From: Cloeon dipterum | Lineage: Eukaryota; Arthropoda; Insecta; Ephemeroptera; Baetidae | Direction: 5' to 3' | Assembly (NCBI RefSeq): GCF_949628265.1 | Contig: NC_088789.1 | Span: 3,410,001-3,474,000, forward strand | Length of the DNA stretch: 64,000 nt | Shown here: positions 11,901 to 24,700 of the stretch, piece by piece | Layout of the letters: every line of letters begins with the position of its first letter | Position numbering within the stretch: the first letter of the stretch is position 1 | Program-made: the position numbers and the translations under genes | Notes under the pieces: generated by a model | Seen by the model: the letters and a program-made list of their open reading frames with translations, nothing else | Database searches by the model: none | What the model was told of the DNA's origin: nothing

Positions 11901-12454
11901 GCTCGAATTGGATGTCGTCCAGAATGAGCGGGGCGTCCTCATTTAATTTGGCCGCAGAAAATCGATTTGAATAGTAGGGGTCTGTCATAAGGGATACACA
12001 TCTCATCGGCCGCCTCTGGTGGTGCAAGGATATCAATTGGGTCAGCAAGGAGCCGAGCGGCTGGCCTTCGTTCTGGGGAAAATTGTTGCACAGGAACTGA
12101 GTTAGCTGAACGTAATTAACTAAATCGTAATTGATGTAGTGCCACTAGCTAGAGATTAAACAGTTCATTAGGCCCTGAAAAAACTGAGCTGATTGTGAGT
12201 GCAAGAGTCAAAACATTTTAAACTTATAATTAATGGTGCAAAGGTTCTGAATACTTTCAGAATAAATTAAAGCGCACTTTCTCCAGTTCTATCGCAATCC
12301 AATTGTAATTTAGTGTGTACCATTCCTTTCAAGCTATATTTTAAAGAAATTTAAAAAAAATGACAACGGCGAACCTCACCTGCTCATAGAAGCTCCATTT
12401 GTTGGCTGTGACGAAGCCGATGGGAATAATTGCTGCAAAAAGCAGTAAAATCAT
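8995..12454 (-). CDS. Ionotropic receptor (IR family, iGluR-related), 8 exons
   Basis: IRs are protostome ligand-gated cation channels of chemosensory and related neurons. Exons in - strand order are 12454-12380, 12105-11774, 11374-11093, 11006-10847, 10655-10293, 9888-9611, 9549-9374 and 9311-8995 (TGA 8997-8995). They total 1983 nt, or 660 residues, normal for IRs. A signal peptide (MILLLFAAIIPIGFVTA) is encoded by exon 1. The ligand-binding S1 half spans about residues 275-360, M1 about 370-387, the pore/M3 about 415-456, with SYRASFASQL (457-466) replacing the iGluR SYTANLAAF gate. The S2 half contains VENGLVTKWL, M4 is about 626-649, and a short basic cytoplasmic tail follows. The exon 3/4 junction uses a weak donor (GTGCGC), and the start of exon 2 has alternative in-frame acceptors. 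I cannot assign an IR subfamily or ligand. Confidence 0.88.
9889..10292 (-). other. IR gene intron 5
   Basis: A 404-bp intron; about 40 percent of it is the TIR element at 10019-10181. Confidence 0.7.
10019..10181. mobile_element. MITE-like element, copy 3 (IR intron)
   Basis: A 163-bp segment with perfect 10-bp inverted ends, AGAGGTCTCA at 10019-10028 and TGAGACCTCT at 10172-10181. Its left 33 bp (TCGCGAGA/CCGCGAGA, then TTAAGGCGGAGGCT) match the reverse complement of the right end of copy 1, so it lies in the opposite orientation. The shorter length suggests internal deletion. It is non-coding. Confidence 0.74.
11375..11773 (-). other. IR gene intron 2
   Basis: A 399-bp, strongly AT-rich intron. 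Nothing else is seen. Confidence 0.65.
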
Positions 12455-14773
12455 GCTTCGATCCTCTCTGTTTGCATGCATCTAGGTAACTGCGGAACTA
12501 ATTCAATCTGCACGAACCTCGGACATTCAATTTGCATTTAGTAGCGCTATCGACCAAGAAAATAGTTAAAATTGTATGGGTATCAGAAGTAACTTTGTTA
12601 AACTTGAGAGTTTTAAGATCAATTTTTCGAGACAATGATGAAATTGAGTTGGTTTGGCAATATCCTGCACTCAATATAAATCTCTGCTGCGTAACTGGAG
12701 CGATTTTTTTACATTTTGTGTTCATGAAAAGCACTCACATAAGTGATGGGGCTCAAGGCCGAAAAAAAATCTAGATTTTTGAGCGGTTAAAAACTGGTTG
12801 GTCTCACTACTCACTCATTCCTGGCTCACACTGAAGCGACTCCTTTTTTGAAAGCAGTTTTGCAGTTTGCAATATATAGTCTTAAAAATAGAACTCAAGG
12901 ACTGATGAGCAAGAGCTGACCATCTGATAAAAGGAGCAATATAATTAAACCGTCCATTTTTGTGTTTTCTTTTTGAAGTTTTACTGCTGTGTTGTTTTTA
13001 CTGTTTATGGCTTTTAGCAAGGACGAACAAACGAGATTTAAATATTATGATGAAAAGTGTACTCATTAAATTAATAAAATATAAAAATGGCAAACAGCAC
13101 TGCTCATTACATCAAAATTTCAAACTACGCATTGTGCTGTTATTAATTTTTACTTTTTTGAACATATAATTTTAAAATGAACCTTTGAGTTTTATTAAAA
13201 AAATATCTTGAATGATGATTTTCATACATTTTTGTTTTTATCACCAAGTTCAATCGATTATTTAACATTTTTGCTTTTTTTTAGAAAATCATATTTATTG
13301 GAAAAAAACATTACAAGTCCAGCCAATTCAGGACGAATTGACGGCTGGTGCACGTTCAGCTGCTGCATCGCAGCAGCTATTTAACAAAATAAAAGTGCAA
13401 AAAATTTTGTATTTACAAAATAGTGAGCTTCTTATTATAAAAGATATTTTACAAAAGTTGTACCAGACTAATAATGAGATAAATTAAATTTTACGCTCCG
13501 CGTTATAGTTCTAGATGAGAAAATTATAGTCTTGATATATATGCAGTTTCAATTACTTATGACTTATGTTGCCCTTTTTCATCTCTCACACTCTCAATAT
13601 AAAACGAGAAAAAACACTTGCATTCAGCCTGTGACCTTGCGACGTGAGTGCGTGTGTTCTTGGAGTTGCTCATGGAGATGATAATTTCTTCCAGCGCAAA
13701 GAGCAAACCTGCAAAGCTGGAACCTTGGTATGGAATAAGCGTGGTCGCATCATTTTTAATTTCACTGCCATTGCCGTCACCTTTCCTGTTCCGACGACAT
13801 GCCAATTTCTCAAGATTACATCGTATACATCAATAAATAATATAATTATGAATTTTGAGAAAACAGAAGCCCTTAATTGCCATAAAAAGGTAAGAGGGGG
13901 GAATTAGAAACAATTTACAAAAAATAATTGTATATTTTTCTCAGATATGTCGATTGACTTCAAAGCCAAAATAATTAAACACTTACCAATTTGAAACACC
14001 CACATTCATTCAAAGTGATCAGATATTTTATTTATTCTAGAATTAAATGTTGTGAACATAATATTGTCTTTGATTTTATGAAAAACGTCAAAACTGTGTC
14101 AACTTGAATGTTATTATTTTAGTGTTGTGCACCTAGCGCATTTAATTAAATTTTATTTATTCAAAATATTATTTGCATTGAAAATCTGTTATTGAAAAAC
14201 ATTTCCTCGCGCCAATAATGCAGACTTTCGATACACACCGATTTGAATAACATGTTTAGGATCAAAAATATTATGCCATCATTTCAAATGAAAATTTTAG
14301 TTTGAAAAAGAGAAATTTATAAAATCGTGCAGACGAAGTTCTCCTAAAAATTCAATCTGCTCGTTCTACTTATGAATTCCCTCCTTTTTTTCTCTCTACT
14401 CGATAAGAAATCTCGAAGGCAGAGAGCGAAGAGAACAGGCTCGAAGTGGCGACTCATATGTATACCGAAAGTGAAAAGAGAAGAAGAAAAGGCTAAAATA
14501 TATGCAACTGGACCACGCGGTTTGTAATCTTTACCGCGCCGAAGAGTTTTCGGCAAATGTGATAACACCCATCGCAAGCTCTCACACATATGTATTTTTG
14601 ACGTATGTGTTTGTGTGTAGTGTGTGTCATAAGCACGGCTGGTTGCCTTTGGGTCTCCCCTCCTGGCGCTCTCGGCCCGTCGGTAGACCTGAGGCCGTCC
14701 AAGCAAGGCAGTCAGGGTTTCGCTCTTGGAGTTCGAGTTGGTGTGCTGCTGCTGTTGCTACTGCCGGCCCATC
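12455..14773. other. Intergenic: IR upstream and CD36-gene upstream
   Basis: A 2.3-kb stretch between the receptor start codon (-) and the first candidate exon of the CD36-family gene (+). It is AT-rich up to about 14.3 kb and then GC-richer, the latter consistent with a promoter and 5' UTR for the 14.77-kb exon. No coding potential or repeat is recognised. Confidence 0.5.
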
Positions 14774-14795
14774 ATGAAGAGGACAACTAAAAGTG
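14774..14795 (+). CDS. Candidate alternative first exon A of the CD36-family gene
   Basis: An ATG at 14774 opens the short reading MKRTTKSG and meets a strong donor (G|GTGAGT) at 14796. It ends in phase 1, so joining to the shared acceptor at 35977 gives a GGG codon and continues in frame into the first membrane segment. The result would be a 529-residue receptor with a 7-8-residue basic cytoplasmic N-terminus. The exon sits at the 3' end of a GC-rich stretch, as first exons do. The intron would be 21.2 kb. With so few codons the coding evidence is only the phase match and the donor quality; it could belong to another transcript or be chance. Confidence 0.42.
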
Positions 14796-17700
14796 GTGAG
14801 TCGAAGAAAGATTTGTGGCACACTTTTTGCTCGCCGCGCGACACATGATGAATTGCTAATTGGCACCTTCCTCTTATTTGCGTTCGTTTTTATGCACTTC
14901 AGTTCTAAACACGACTGACTGTGCGAGAAGATGAGAACAGTATACTTTTTTTGTTTCCAAGTTGCGTTTCGTGGGTTGCCTCAAATTTCAAGACGAGTGA
15001 TGAGAAATAAATAATTCGTTTTGCATATATACATATTTTCTAGTTTAGATCTAATTAGTTGGAATTTTGTGTGCATTTTGTATTGAAATACATCACGCGT
15101 CACGGAAGATTTGATTTAATAATGGAAAATTCTTCATTAAAATGCTGAGAGCACAATTTTAATTTTAAATCGAAAGCATTAATTCATTTCTGCACCATAA
15201 AAACTCATCAATAAAGCATATTGTCAATTCATCGATTAGCAAACTAATCTAAAAAAGTGGCAATGCAATCGCTCTAAAAGCCCACATCATCGTTCAAGTC
15301 ACTGTCACGAAAGAAATTCATTTCTGCTGCGAAAATTCGATCTGAAAATGATGGAGCCGGCGGTGTGATCTGCTTTCCGTGCGCTCGAGAAATTCACACA
15401 CATATGAATACGAAGAATGAAAACTTTATCATTGTTGCCGGAGCAAACTTTCTGCAATTCTCGCAGCAACTCTGCACGAAATGTCGTGTGGTTTTGCTCT
15501 TGATGAAGGCGTCAAAAAGAGAGTGATTGCGACAGGCATTAACCTCGACGAAATATGGCACGCAAGCCTCTCAAGAGCATCATGCGTCTTGATGTGACAA
15601 AATAGAATACTTGATGAAAACGTGTCAATGTGAAAAGCAAATAATAATTGCCAAAGTCATATCAAAGGACACAAAAATTCATCTCGACAAAAGGACATTT
15701 CTTTATTTATGACCTCCCACACGAGTTAAATTATATTTTCATTTATTTCTTAGAAGTATTACTTGACTGATGGCACAGTCAAACAGTTTTTTGCTCAGCA
15801 TGTAATTTATTGAAACATTAAAACAATTATTGACTCCATAAATCAAACAATTTAAACATATAAACTAAAAAATGCTGTGCCAACCCTGATGAGATTGTGC
15901 GTTCTTTTGAGAACTACAAATTAGAATACGCAATTTGCGGCTAAAATTATTACCGAAAAATGCTTTCTATGAAATATAGGCGCAACAGCGTGTTTCAAAA
16001 GTGCCTCGAGCGTTTGCAAAAGAAACGAAGGCCTTGCGGCGATCGGTGTGTTTTTACGGGAGCGTGTGATGTCCGTCGACAGGGCTTTCCTCTCTGATAA
16101 ATCTGAGCATATTCGCACGATCTGTGCATTCGGTTTCTTCTCGCTCCACTTTTGCCGGTTGAAAAGGAGGCAAATCGAGCGAACGCCGCTGCTCGTTTTA
16201 ATAATAATCGCGCACCTTAAAACAGACAGACACACGCATACTTCAATATTATATTATTGTTTCCGCGATATCAGCGCGTAATAATTGGAGTACTCTCTCC
16301 GCGGCAGCTTTATTTCCAAACGGCTCTGACCGCAAAAACTCTCAGCGATAAGTCGGTGCAATTATATCCACAAAAATCAACAATGTCCGCTGCTGAGGTA
16401 GAAATCCAGTTGTTGGGAAACACACTCTGCTTGTCGATAATTTTTCCCTACATAATAAAATTATCGGCTATCTGTCGATTTTTGAAGAAGGAGAGTTGCA
16501 CGTGTGCGGCCACACCGCGCACTCTTGTCAAAATTAGAGCCTCCGCTCTCGGTTATCAACTAAAAAATCATCTAGATAGAAAGTTGCGAAGCGGATGAGG
16601 ATGATGGTGGCGTGCCAGTGTGTAAATCTCGCACATTTCTTGTTTGCCGATGTTTGTTTGGCAACGTCGTGTTTCCTTTCCTGTCTGCGGCACTTGTTGC
16701 AAACTGATGCATTATCAGTACTCTCATTGTGTATGCGTTTTATTGGCATTTGCAATTAGATGCGATTTTACCAGAAACCTATAGTTCTTGTAGAAAGCTA
16801 GCTTTTCTAAGATGATGATTAAAAACGAATGATGATTGAAACAAAAATTATACTTTGGTTTTTTCAGTCAGCAGCTTTAATGGTATGACTATATTTAGTT
16901 TGTATTGTCAACTATTTCGCTAGCCTTTGAAACATTATTTTAAACATTGCTAATTAAATGCTTTACTAATTAAGTTTAATTAAAAAGTAAAATCAAAATT
17001 AAATGTTTATGTTTCCTCGTATGCGTTAATTTTTTAACATCCAGAATTTATTATAATTATTGCTTTTTATTTCTTTAGTTTTTTCGAATCTGTTACATGG
17101 TATATTTTTAAGCATCTTCAAAGCTGTGATTGATTGTTGAAGATATATCATTAAATAGTTCTAGCTATATAGCAGGGTATCAAATAAATAAAATTTACTT
17201 AGGAGCCAATTAACAATACGTTCAGGGTGCAAAAAGGACCCAGAGGCGAACTCAGGTTGTATTTGTATCCAATTAATATGAACCAACTTGCCACCTTATG
17301 AAATATTATTATTTATATTTCTCAACTTCAAATTGATTTGCTACACAAAAATTGGTCATAAACATCCGCGCTTCAGATAATTTAATTGCCTGACATAATT
17401 AATTCATCGCATTTTGGTGGAAGCGAGAAAATGATTAAGATGAAGGCTTCGAAATGTGGTCATGGATCGCCCAATTTGTAGGTTACGGCTGTTAATAATG
17501 GGCTGCCAAGGTTGCCAAACAAAGGTGCAGAACTATTTTCTATAGATGGGCAAGCACTAGTCAAAGAAATAGCCAAACAAGCCGGCTCTGCGGTGATGTG
17601 TGAAAATCAATTTTTTCCTTGGCTTTTGCCGCATGCACTTTGTTGACATTTCCAATTTCGCCTCGCGGTGACATAGTGAGCGAGCTGAAGCCATGCGTTC

Positions 17701-20700
17701 GCGGCGTTGAGGTCAAAGGACTTGCCGAAAAATATCCCACGACCTCAAATTGACAACGCTCAATAATGCAATTTATTCTGTCGATGGCACAAGTATACTT
17801 GCATATTTTAATTTGGTCTAGGTGCGTGATATGAAAGGTTCAAACATGTTTCAATAGCCTTGGTCAAGAATATGACGCAATGTATTTTTTCTCCAGGGGA
17901 CACTTATAAAATAAAATAAGATATTTGGATATAAAAATAAATAAGAGATAGTCAAATTTTTGACTGACTATAATTTAAAATGGACAAGGTTTAAATTTCA
18001 AAACAAATACCTGAGATGAGTTGCCCAAAACAGTCAGCTTGCAGGTAGATTTAACAGTTTTTCTCATTACCATGCCTTTGCCTTTCCTAAAAGTACGAGT
18101 AATTTCAAATTTATTCTGATACAATTATTAATATTGCTAATGAATTATACAATTAATTAAAAAAGGCATGACAAGCAGAAACCGCATAAACGCACGAAAC
18201 AAGATAGTGAGCCAATTTTGTCGTGTGCCGTAGATAACGTTAATTTTTTATATGATTTGAAAGGAAAGTGATAATAGCTGTCATCATTATCTTATTAATT
18301 ATTTAAAAGGTTTGAATATCTTAACATTTATTTGCCTTTGGCTTGTTTTATTTCTAAATCTTTTGGTTAATTATTTGAACATTTCTTTAATAAAATTAAA
18401 ATGATTAAAAAAACTAATTCAGCAAATTGAAAGTGTGTAAGATTATCAGTTATAAAACAAAATGGTACAAAATAAATACTGGTGCCCTATTTGAAGGAAA
18501 AGTGATATTTTCTCTCTGACTGAGGGAAGACGTTTGGTGCTGTATTATGAGACGAGGATTAAACAAGCACAATTAACCTACTCAAACGTCTGAAAATCGA
18601 GAGGACAGCCGCATTTAGAAAGCTGGGCGACACGAGATTGCTTATTCGCAATGCGGGATTCACTTTTTCCCGCCCGTCGATAATTAAAATGCTCAAATTA
18701 AGCCCGCAGGAAAGGTCGTGCTTTAAAAAGTCCGAAGCTTCTGACGTTACACGGACAGAACCAGCTTTTTGTGTTTGACTTTTGACTCATCCGTAATTCA
18801 GTGTGCGCCTGCTGTGCTTTGCCGCGCGTTTGCGTCATTAATGACACGCCGATTGTGAGGCTAGCTCATTTTTTCGCTCAAAGTGTGCAGAAATTGCACA
18901 GTCAGAGCAGAGAACGGCGACTGTGGGGTCATTAGAACTATTATTTGAGCTGCGCACAAAAAGCTGGTGCAGCTCTCTCGCTGCAAATGCGCGCGGCGCC
19001 CGGTCCCCGCTGTTACTCAAGTGGAACGAGTTCGGCTGCTGGATACTTTTCTTTGTGACCGAATAATGATACGTTATTTGGACACGCATTAATTTGCCGC
19101 TACTAATGACCCGCACCAGCTCCAAATAACGCTGATTTCCGAGTTGCAAATGTGCTTGATTTATTTGTTTGATGACGCGTTTGCCGCATAATCTTTTCAA
19201 TACTTTATAGCGCTATTAATTTCTAAAAAGGAAAGTTTGCAGCACGAATTTCGTATGTTATCCTAATTTTTACAAAATAGAATTGAAATTTCTAATTGCC
19301 CAACAATTTTCACATTTTCTTGGGAAAGTCGATGATTATTTCTTGATAAAAAAGAAACACAAATTATAAAGATCGGATAACAATAAGCAATGCATTATAT
19401 CAGTTTCATGAATCATTTCTTGAGAGTGCAATCCGTTATGTTTGAAAATTTTGCCAATCAGAAACTTGATATTTCCCCACGGGAGTGCGTAACTCTGTCT
19501 CTATCGCGGATTGCGGTGCTCGTGTATGCTACTTGGGAACAAAATCCGCTGGAGTGCACTTTGCTGTTGCACTAGGAACGTGCAAGATGCTCACCTTGAC
19601 TCTCTTTGCGAGCGAGCACGAGGGGTCATCCCGTCGTCAGCTTAAGCTACTGGGAGTTAAATCTATTTATTATAATTACCATTAGCTGAATGCCATTCGT
19701 TTTGTAAACTGGACGTGAAACAAACCAAGCTGCGCGGGAAGGTTGAGTCTGTTCAAACACGCAGTTTGTGGTCTCTTTTGAAATTCTCATTAATTAAAGA
19801 GGAATTTAAACTATTTCCTCGAGTTTTCTATTGTTGCGTTTGTTTCCAAATAATTTATCCACTTTGTTTCGCTTCAACTGAATGATCAGCCTTCAACGAT
19901 TTTGGCATTTTCGAATAATTTGTCTTTTATCAAATGTTCAAGGCGAAAATAATGAATACCTTTTGATACAAAAGAGCATTTCCGTTTAACGCACTACGCA
20001 GAACAAATTTATTGTTTCTCGTTTCCTTTGCTACATGCTGCATTTTGACTCTAGGCAATAATTACTCGGAGATTAAATCATTAGAGCTTGGTTGCTATAA
20101 AAATCTTTCAGTTCCCTGAAGGTGAATTGAGAGTCACTGGTTAAAGAGGCGGTTCACCAAGTGGAAAAAATGATGTATCAAAAACAAAATAACTTATTCT
20201 AGGTGTGTGAATTATTCCTTACAACCAAATCATAGCTATTTCTATCCTAAAAATTATTATTTTTTCTTGAGTTAGAGCAATTTAAATATAATTTGTAAGA
20301 TTTGATTTAGGAAAAGAAGTCACAACCACATGCAATTATTTTGTGGACAATTTGCTCGCTCGACAATATAATTGCTCATCTCTTTTCTGCACGCTACATA
20401 AACCCAGATGAGTAATTTGCCAAGGCCAATTTAATTTAATCCGTTTCCTAATCCTCCACAAAATAATAGTCCCGCTATTTTTATTTAAAACTGTCCAAAT
20501 CCAACGGGTCATGAAGAAAACTTGTAATTAAAATTCATGTAACAATTAATAAAAATTAATTTTAAATAGCAAATCAGCTTTTGCTGCACATAACATTATT
20601 TCGAACATTTCTAGTTAATTCTCCTGAACGCGAGCTCAATAAAAATTGTGCTCTCCTTTTCTCCTTCGCTTTCAAGACCATGAAAGTCGGCACTGGTGTC

Positions 20701-21589
20701 GAGAGTGTGAGACTGGAGCGCAAGAGGGCGTTAATATAACGGCATCCTTCCTCACTTTTGCCTACTCCTGCCAGGTAGACTTCCACCGCTGCAGGCCTGT
20801 TTGCATCTTGCATAGCCAGAGGCGAAAAAATATTAAGCTCTCTCGAACAAATAAAAACAACTGGGAGCAAAATTTGTAATATAAAACCTGTAAAACGATA
20901 AATTGTTACTGTATACAAAACATTATAAACTAATTAATTTGTGTTTTAAATGGACAGAAAAGAAGGTTAAATCCGTTAATCTACGCGTGGGTTGCATAAA
21001 TTTATGATTTCAAGGCAACCCTAATCATAAGCGGCTATTTTTAACAGTGTAAATATGGCGACAGACATATAATCAATATAACGTTAATTTGAATCTCTAC
21101 GAGTAGTTTACCCTGGATTTATTTTTTTAGCAAATTGAAAGAGAGGTTGTGAATTATATATTAATTTCCAGCACGCAACTCGTTAGAGCCCTATAAAATC
21201 GAATCGGCTCATTGATTGCCACTCTCCGAGCGTAATTTGAATTCATTTGCAGCTCATGCGTACAACTTTTGGAGCGAACGAGAACAAGGCAAAATGATTA
21301 ATTGATCGGCGGCAGAAATACGTACATGCAATGCTCATGCATTAGTAATAGGGTGCGTGCAGCAAAACACTCGCCCGGCTGTTTTGTGTTTGCCGTGGAC
21401 AAACACCTGTGCTTTTTCCGTTATTTTCCACTTAGACGTCACACAGTCCTAATCTGAAATGTGAAAAACTTCCTCGGTGTGTTGCCTCACGGGGCGAAAA
21501 CAAAGACACTCGTCGACAGAGAGTTAGTCAAGTGCCTGGCGAGATGAAACACTAGTGGTCTCGAGAGGTGCATCCTTTTTTCTCGCCGA
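14796..21589 (+). other. Long non-coding stretch between candidate first exons A and B
   Basis: A 6.8-kb region of AT-rich sequence with scattered short open frames on both strands, none resembling a known protein and none with supporting splice sites that I can defend. No repeat family shared with the rest of the window is seen. Confidence 0.5.
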
Positions 21590-21755
21590 ATGTGGACGAG
21601 GGTGCAAACGGCTTTGAAGAGCTGCAGGCAGGACTGGCGGCGAAGACTCGAGACGAGCATGTCCGACGAAGAGCAAGCCGTGCAGACGGTGCATGAAGGA
21701 GAAGAAGAACGACTTGCCCGTTTGAAGAAAATACGGAAAATTCAAGTTCTGGCCA
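21590..21755 (+). CDS. Candidate alternative first exon B of the CD36-family gene
   Basis: ATG 21590 (or the in-frame ATG 21659, which starts MSDEEQAVQ) leads through a charged segment ending KKIRKIQVLA to a perfect donor, GTAAGT, at 21756. It ends in phase 1, which fits the shared exon at 35977 and makes the junction RLVILVSL. The basic KKIRK run directly before the hydrophobic helix is the expected positive-inside flank of a type II N-terminal membrane segment. Isoform length would be 577 residues (554 from the inner ATG). The ORF is 55 codons, acidic then basic, and GC-richer than the flanks. An unrelated upstream gene remains possible. Confidence 0.5.
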
Positions 21756-24700
21756 GTAAGTTAATTGTTTTGGTTGCGCAACGCGAGGGAAAGAATGAAA
21801 GAAACCAAAAGTATGGCCTTGCGGCTGTTGACAACACGAGAAAATGCGATGACTCGTAGAAACGATTCACGCGCCCTTCGCAAGCAGAAAATTTGGCGAA
21901 CAATGAGAGGAATTGATTGGCCGCATACATTGTTGTCTTTGCATTTGGAAAACACCGAGCCGCCGCGGCTGCAGATGAAAGAGAGAGGCGTGCGTCGCGC
22001 CGCGGTGAGCGTGTCACTGAGCACAATACTGCTAGAAAATCTGCCCGAGTAGAGTTGCAAAATGCGATTGCAACAAAGTGCGACTCCTGAACTATGATTC
22101 TCACGTGCCTTGACTAATCGATGAGCACATAATTATTCGCTAATTTCCGCGAGCAATGCGAAAAACCGCTGCGTGGGTCAAATTTCCATTTGTGGTGTAC
22201 GACCCAAATTTTTCGCCTCGGTGTCAAAACTGACAACGCATCATGTACTAACGATGAAATAAAAATAGATTATATTATGACCTCTATGCCAGTGTTTTCA
22301 CACCAAACCTGGTTTTCTTGCAGTTCCGTGAATTTTCAAATATGAATTTCTTGTTAAAAAGCACTTGACAACGTTATTGCCAGTTCTTAATTACTTATGC
22401 ATGTATTATGATGGTTTTATTGTTTTGTTGTTTTAATGAGTCAACACTGTAAATATCGAATCTAGAAAAATAAATAAATTATCTATATATCTATCTTAAA
22501 AGCTGAGCTATGATAAGTTTTACATTTTTTTTAATTCTGTTCTCTGTATATGTATTGACTCAGGATATAAGGTGGCTAAAAGTGTAAAATTAAAGACAAA
22601 ATATATTTCTTTTTAGCCTCTGCTTTGCACATCCCGTGGGCTCTGAGCTCACCGGGTCCCAATAACACCACTAAGCGGATAACATGGAGCCGCAGAGGAG
22701 CTTGGGCTCAAAGTGGCTATCTTTTCGCATTGCCACACCGAGTTCTTTCGTTGAAACGCCGGAAATTTGTCCCTAAAGCCGCTGGAAAGGTGAGAAAACC
22801 AGCAAGTGGCGAATCCTCCTAGCCCGTTGAGCTATTCAAACATTTCGAGTCACTGAACTAACAACCTTTTGCCATCTCTGACATTGGGCAGCCAGTGTAT
22901 CAGATCCCCGAACAGCTAAAAACTCTCCCATTGCTTTGACGTTGTTATAATGGGCAGCAACTATTTCTGCCTCATCAGCAGTTCTTTAACTGCTAAACAA
23001 AATCCTTGTGACTGAGTTAGCTGAAGACGATTCTGTATCACTAGTTGTTGAAAACTGCATTGAATATTCTCTTTGCTGAGCACAATCAAAATCCTAAATT
23101 TAAATATTTTATTGGTGCCATTTTAAAATGTCATTCTTATTATTCTTATTTCACAAATAATCTTATTAGAGGACAGCTGCTTCGACTAAATCGATGAATT
23201 TGAAAACTAAATTAATGAACGGATCAAAAATAAATGAATTCAGTAAATCAGGGGGATCGAATTTGTTCCTATTGAATTTTTCTGAATTTAAAATTTGTGG
23301 AACAAAAAGTTCCAGGGCACAAATCAGCAATTTTCCAATTTCTATCATTGCTTCATTTAACTCAGAGGAGTTTCAACTATTTTTAAAATTCAATTTCGTA
23401 ATTTTTTTCGTTTGTTTTGCTAAGCATATTTTTTCCTCTTGATTTTAGATTATTACGATAATATTTTTTGAATTGACTGTTGTGTATTAAGCAATCCCTG
23501 TCACTCCTGTCAGTTTTTGAATGAAATTCCGTCGAAAGGAAGTTTGCTACTTCAATTTGATGATGGCCAAAAGTCTTCCGATCAAATGAGTGGCAAGGAA
23601 AAGAGTGAATCAGCGTCTTGAAAATGCGTTACGGTGTTGGCAAAGCGCCAAAGTGTTTGTTACGCAGCTCACACACTAACATATTTTACCATTTTACCGG
23701 CAACGCACGCATGTCAATTGCAAAGACAGAAATGTTGCGGGCCTGGATAGCGTCGAGCCGTCGAGGGGCGAATATCATCATGGCCACGCGGCTCATTAAT
23801 AACACAAAAGGCGCAGCTCGGCACACACAATGCAAGGCAGCCCTGCAGCCGCAGCCGATTTTCAAACAAGGCGTGTTCCTTACTGCGAAAACGGCTCCTT
23901 GCATCATCTCGCAAATATGAAACACTCTCGAACGCCTTTTCAAATATATGCACATACTTTTCCCGAGGGACTTGATTTTGCAGTTTCATTGCTGAAGATG
24001 ATTAATAAGCTTTAACCTCAGATTGCAAAACTCTTATAAGTTAATAGCCAAAGGCTGCCAAAATTAGATAGTGACATATTCATCAACGTTTGAAGCAATT
24101 TAGTATTAAATTAATGATCGCGCTAACACGTGAATGGAGCTTTTCTTATTAAATCAAAGCAGCACTCGAACAAATTTATGAGTCATTATATCATTATGCC
24201 AAATTGGTGCAACCTTCGTGGAGTGCCAAACCGCCGTCGAGATGTGTGACAACTTATGATGAATTCGTTTGTGCGTTATTATATAACAAATAATAGCATG
24301 GTAGGCGAGACAATGCATTTCCAAGTCAATGTCGAGCTATGAACAGGTGTCTGCCAATCAATCGAACACACATACAACGAGGGATGCAAAATCATTCGGC
24401 CGCACAATGTACTCTGTGACAATGCACGTTTCCTATGCACCTAATATGAGCTAACATCGATTCCGCACAGGTCAAAAAATAGTCATCACGCGTCGGGTCC
24501 AATCGTTGAGGCCGAAACACTTTTTAGACCTTGGCACGTTTCGGCACGGCACACAGGCCGCGAATAAATGAATTATTTGATAAAACCTTTTTGTTTTCTG
24601 TCGTTTAAATGGGATGCCAATGCGTGCAATGCTGCTGGCTCTACGAGTCAAACAAAAATTTGTAGTAAAATATATGACTTTGAAAATATATAACTTTAAA

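Noticed and set aside
22617..22789. Exon-like segment bounded by TTTTTAG and GTGAGA
   Set aside because: The splice-like borders are good, but no frame gives a recognisable product and neither end fits the phase of the neighbouring gene models.
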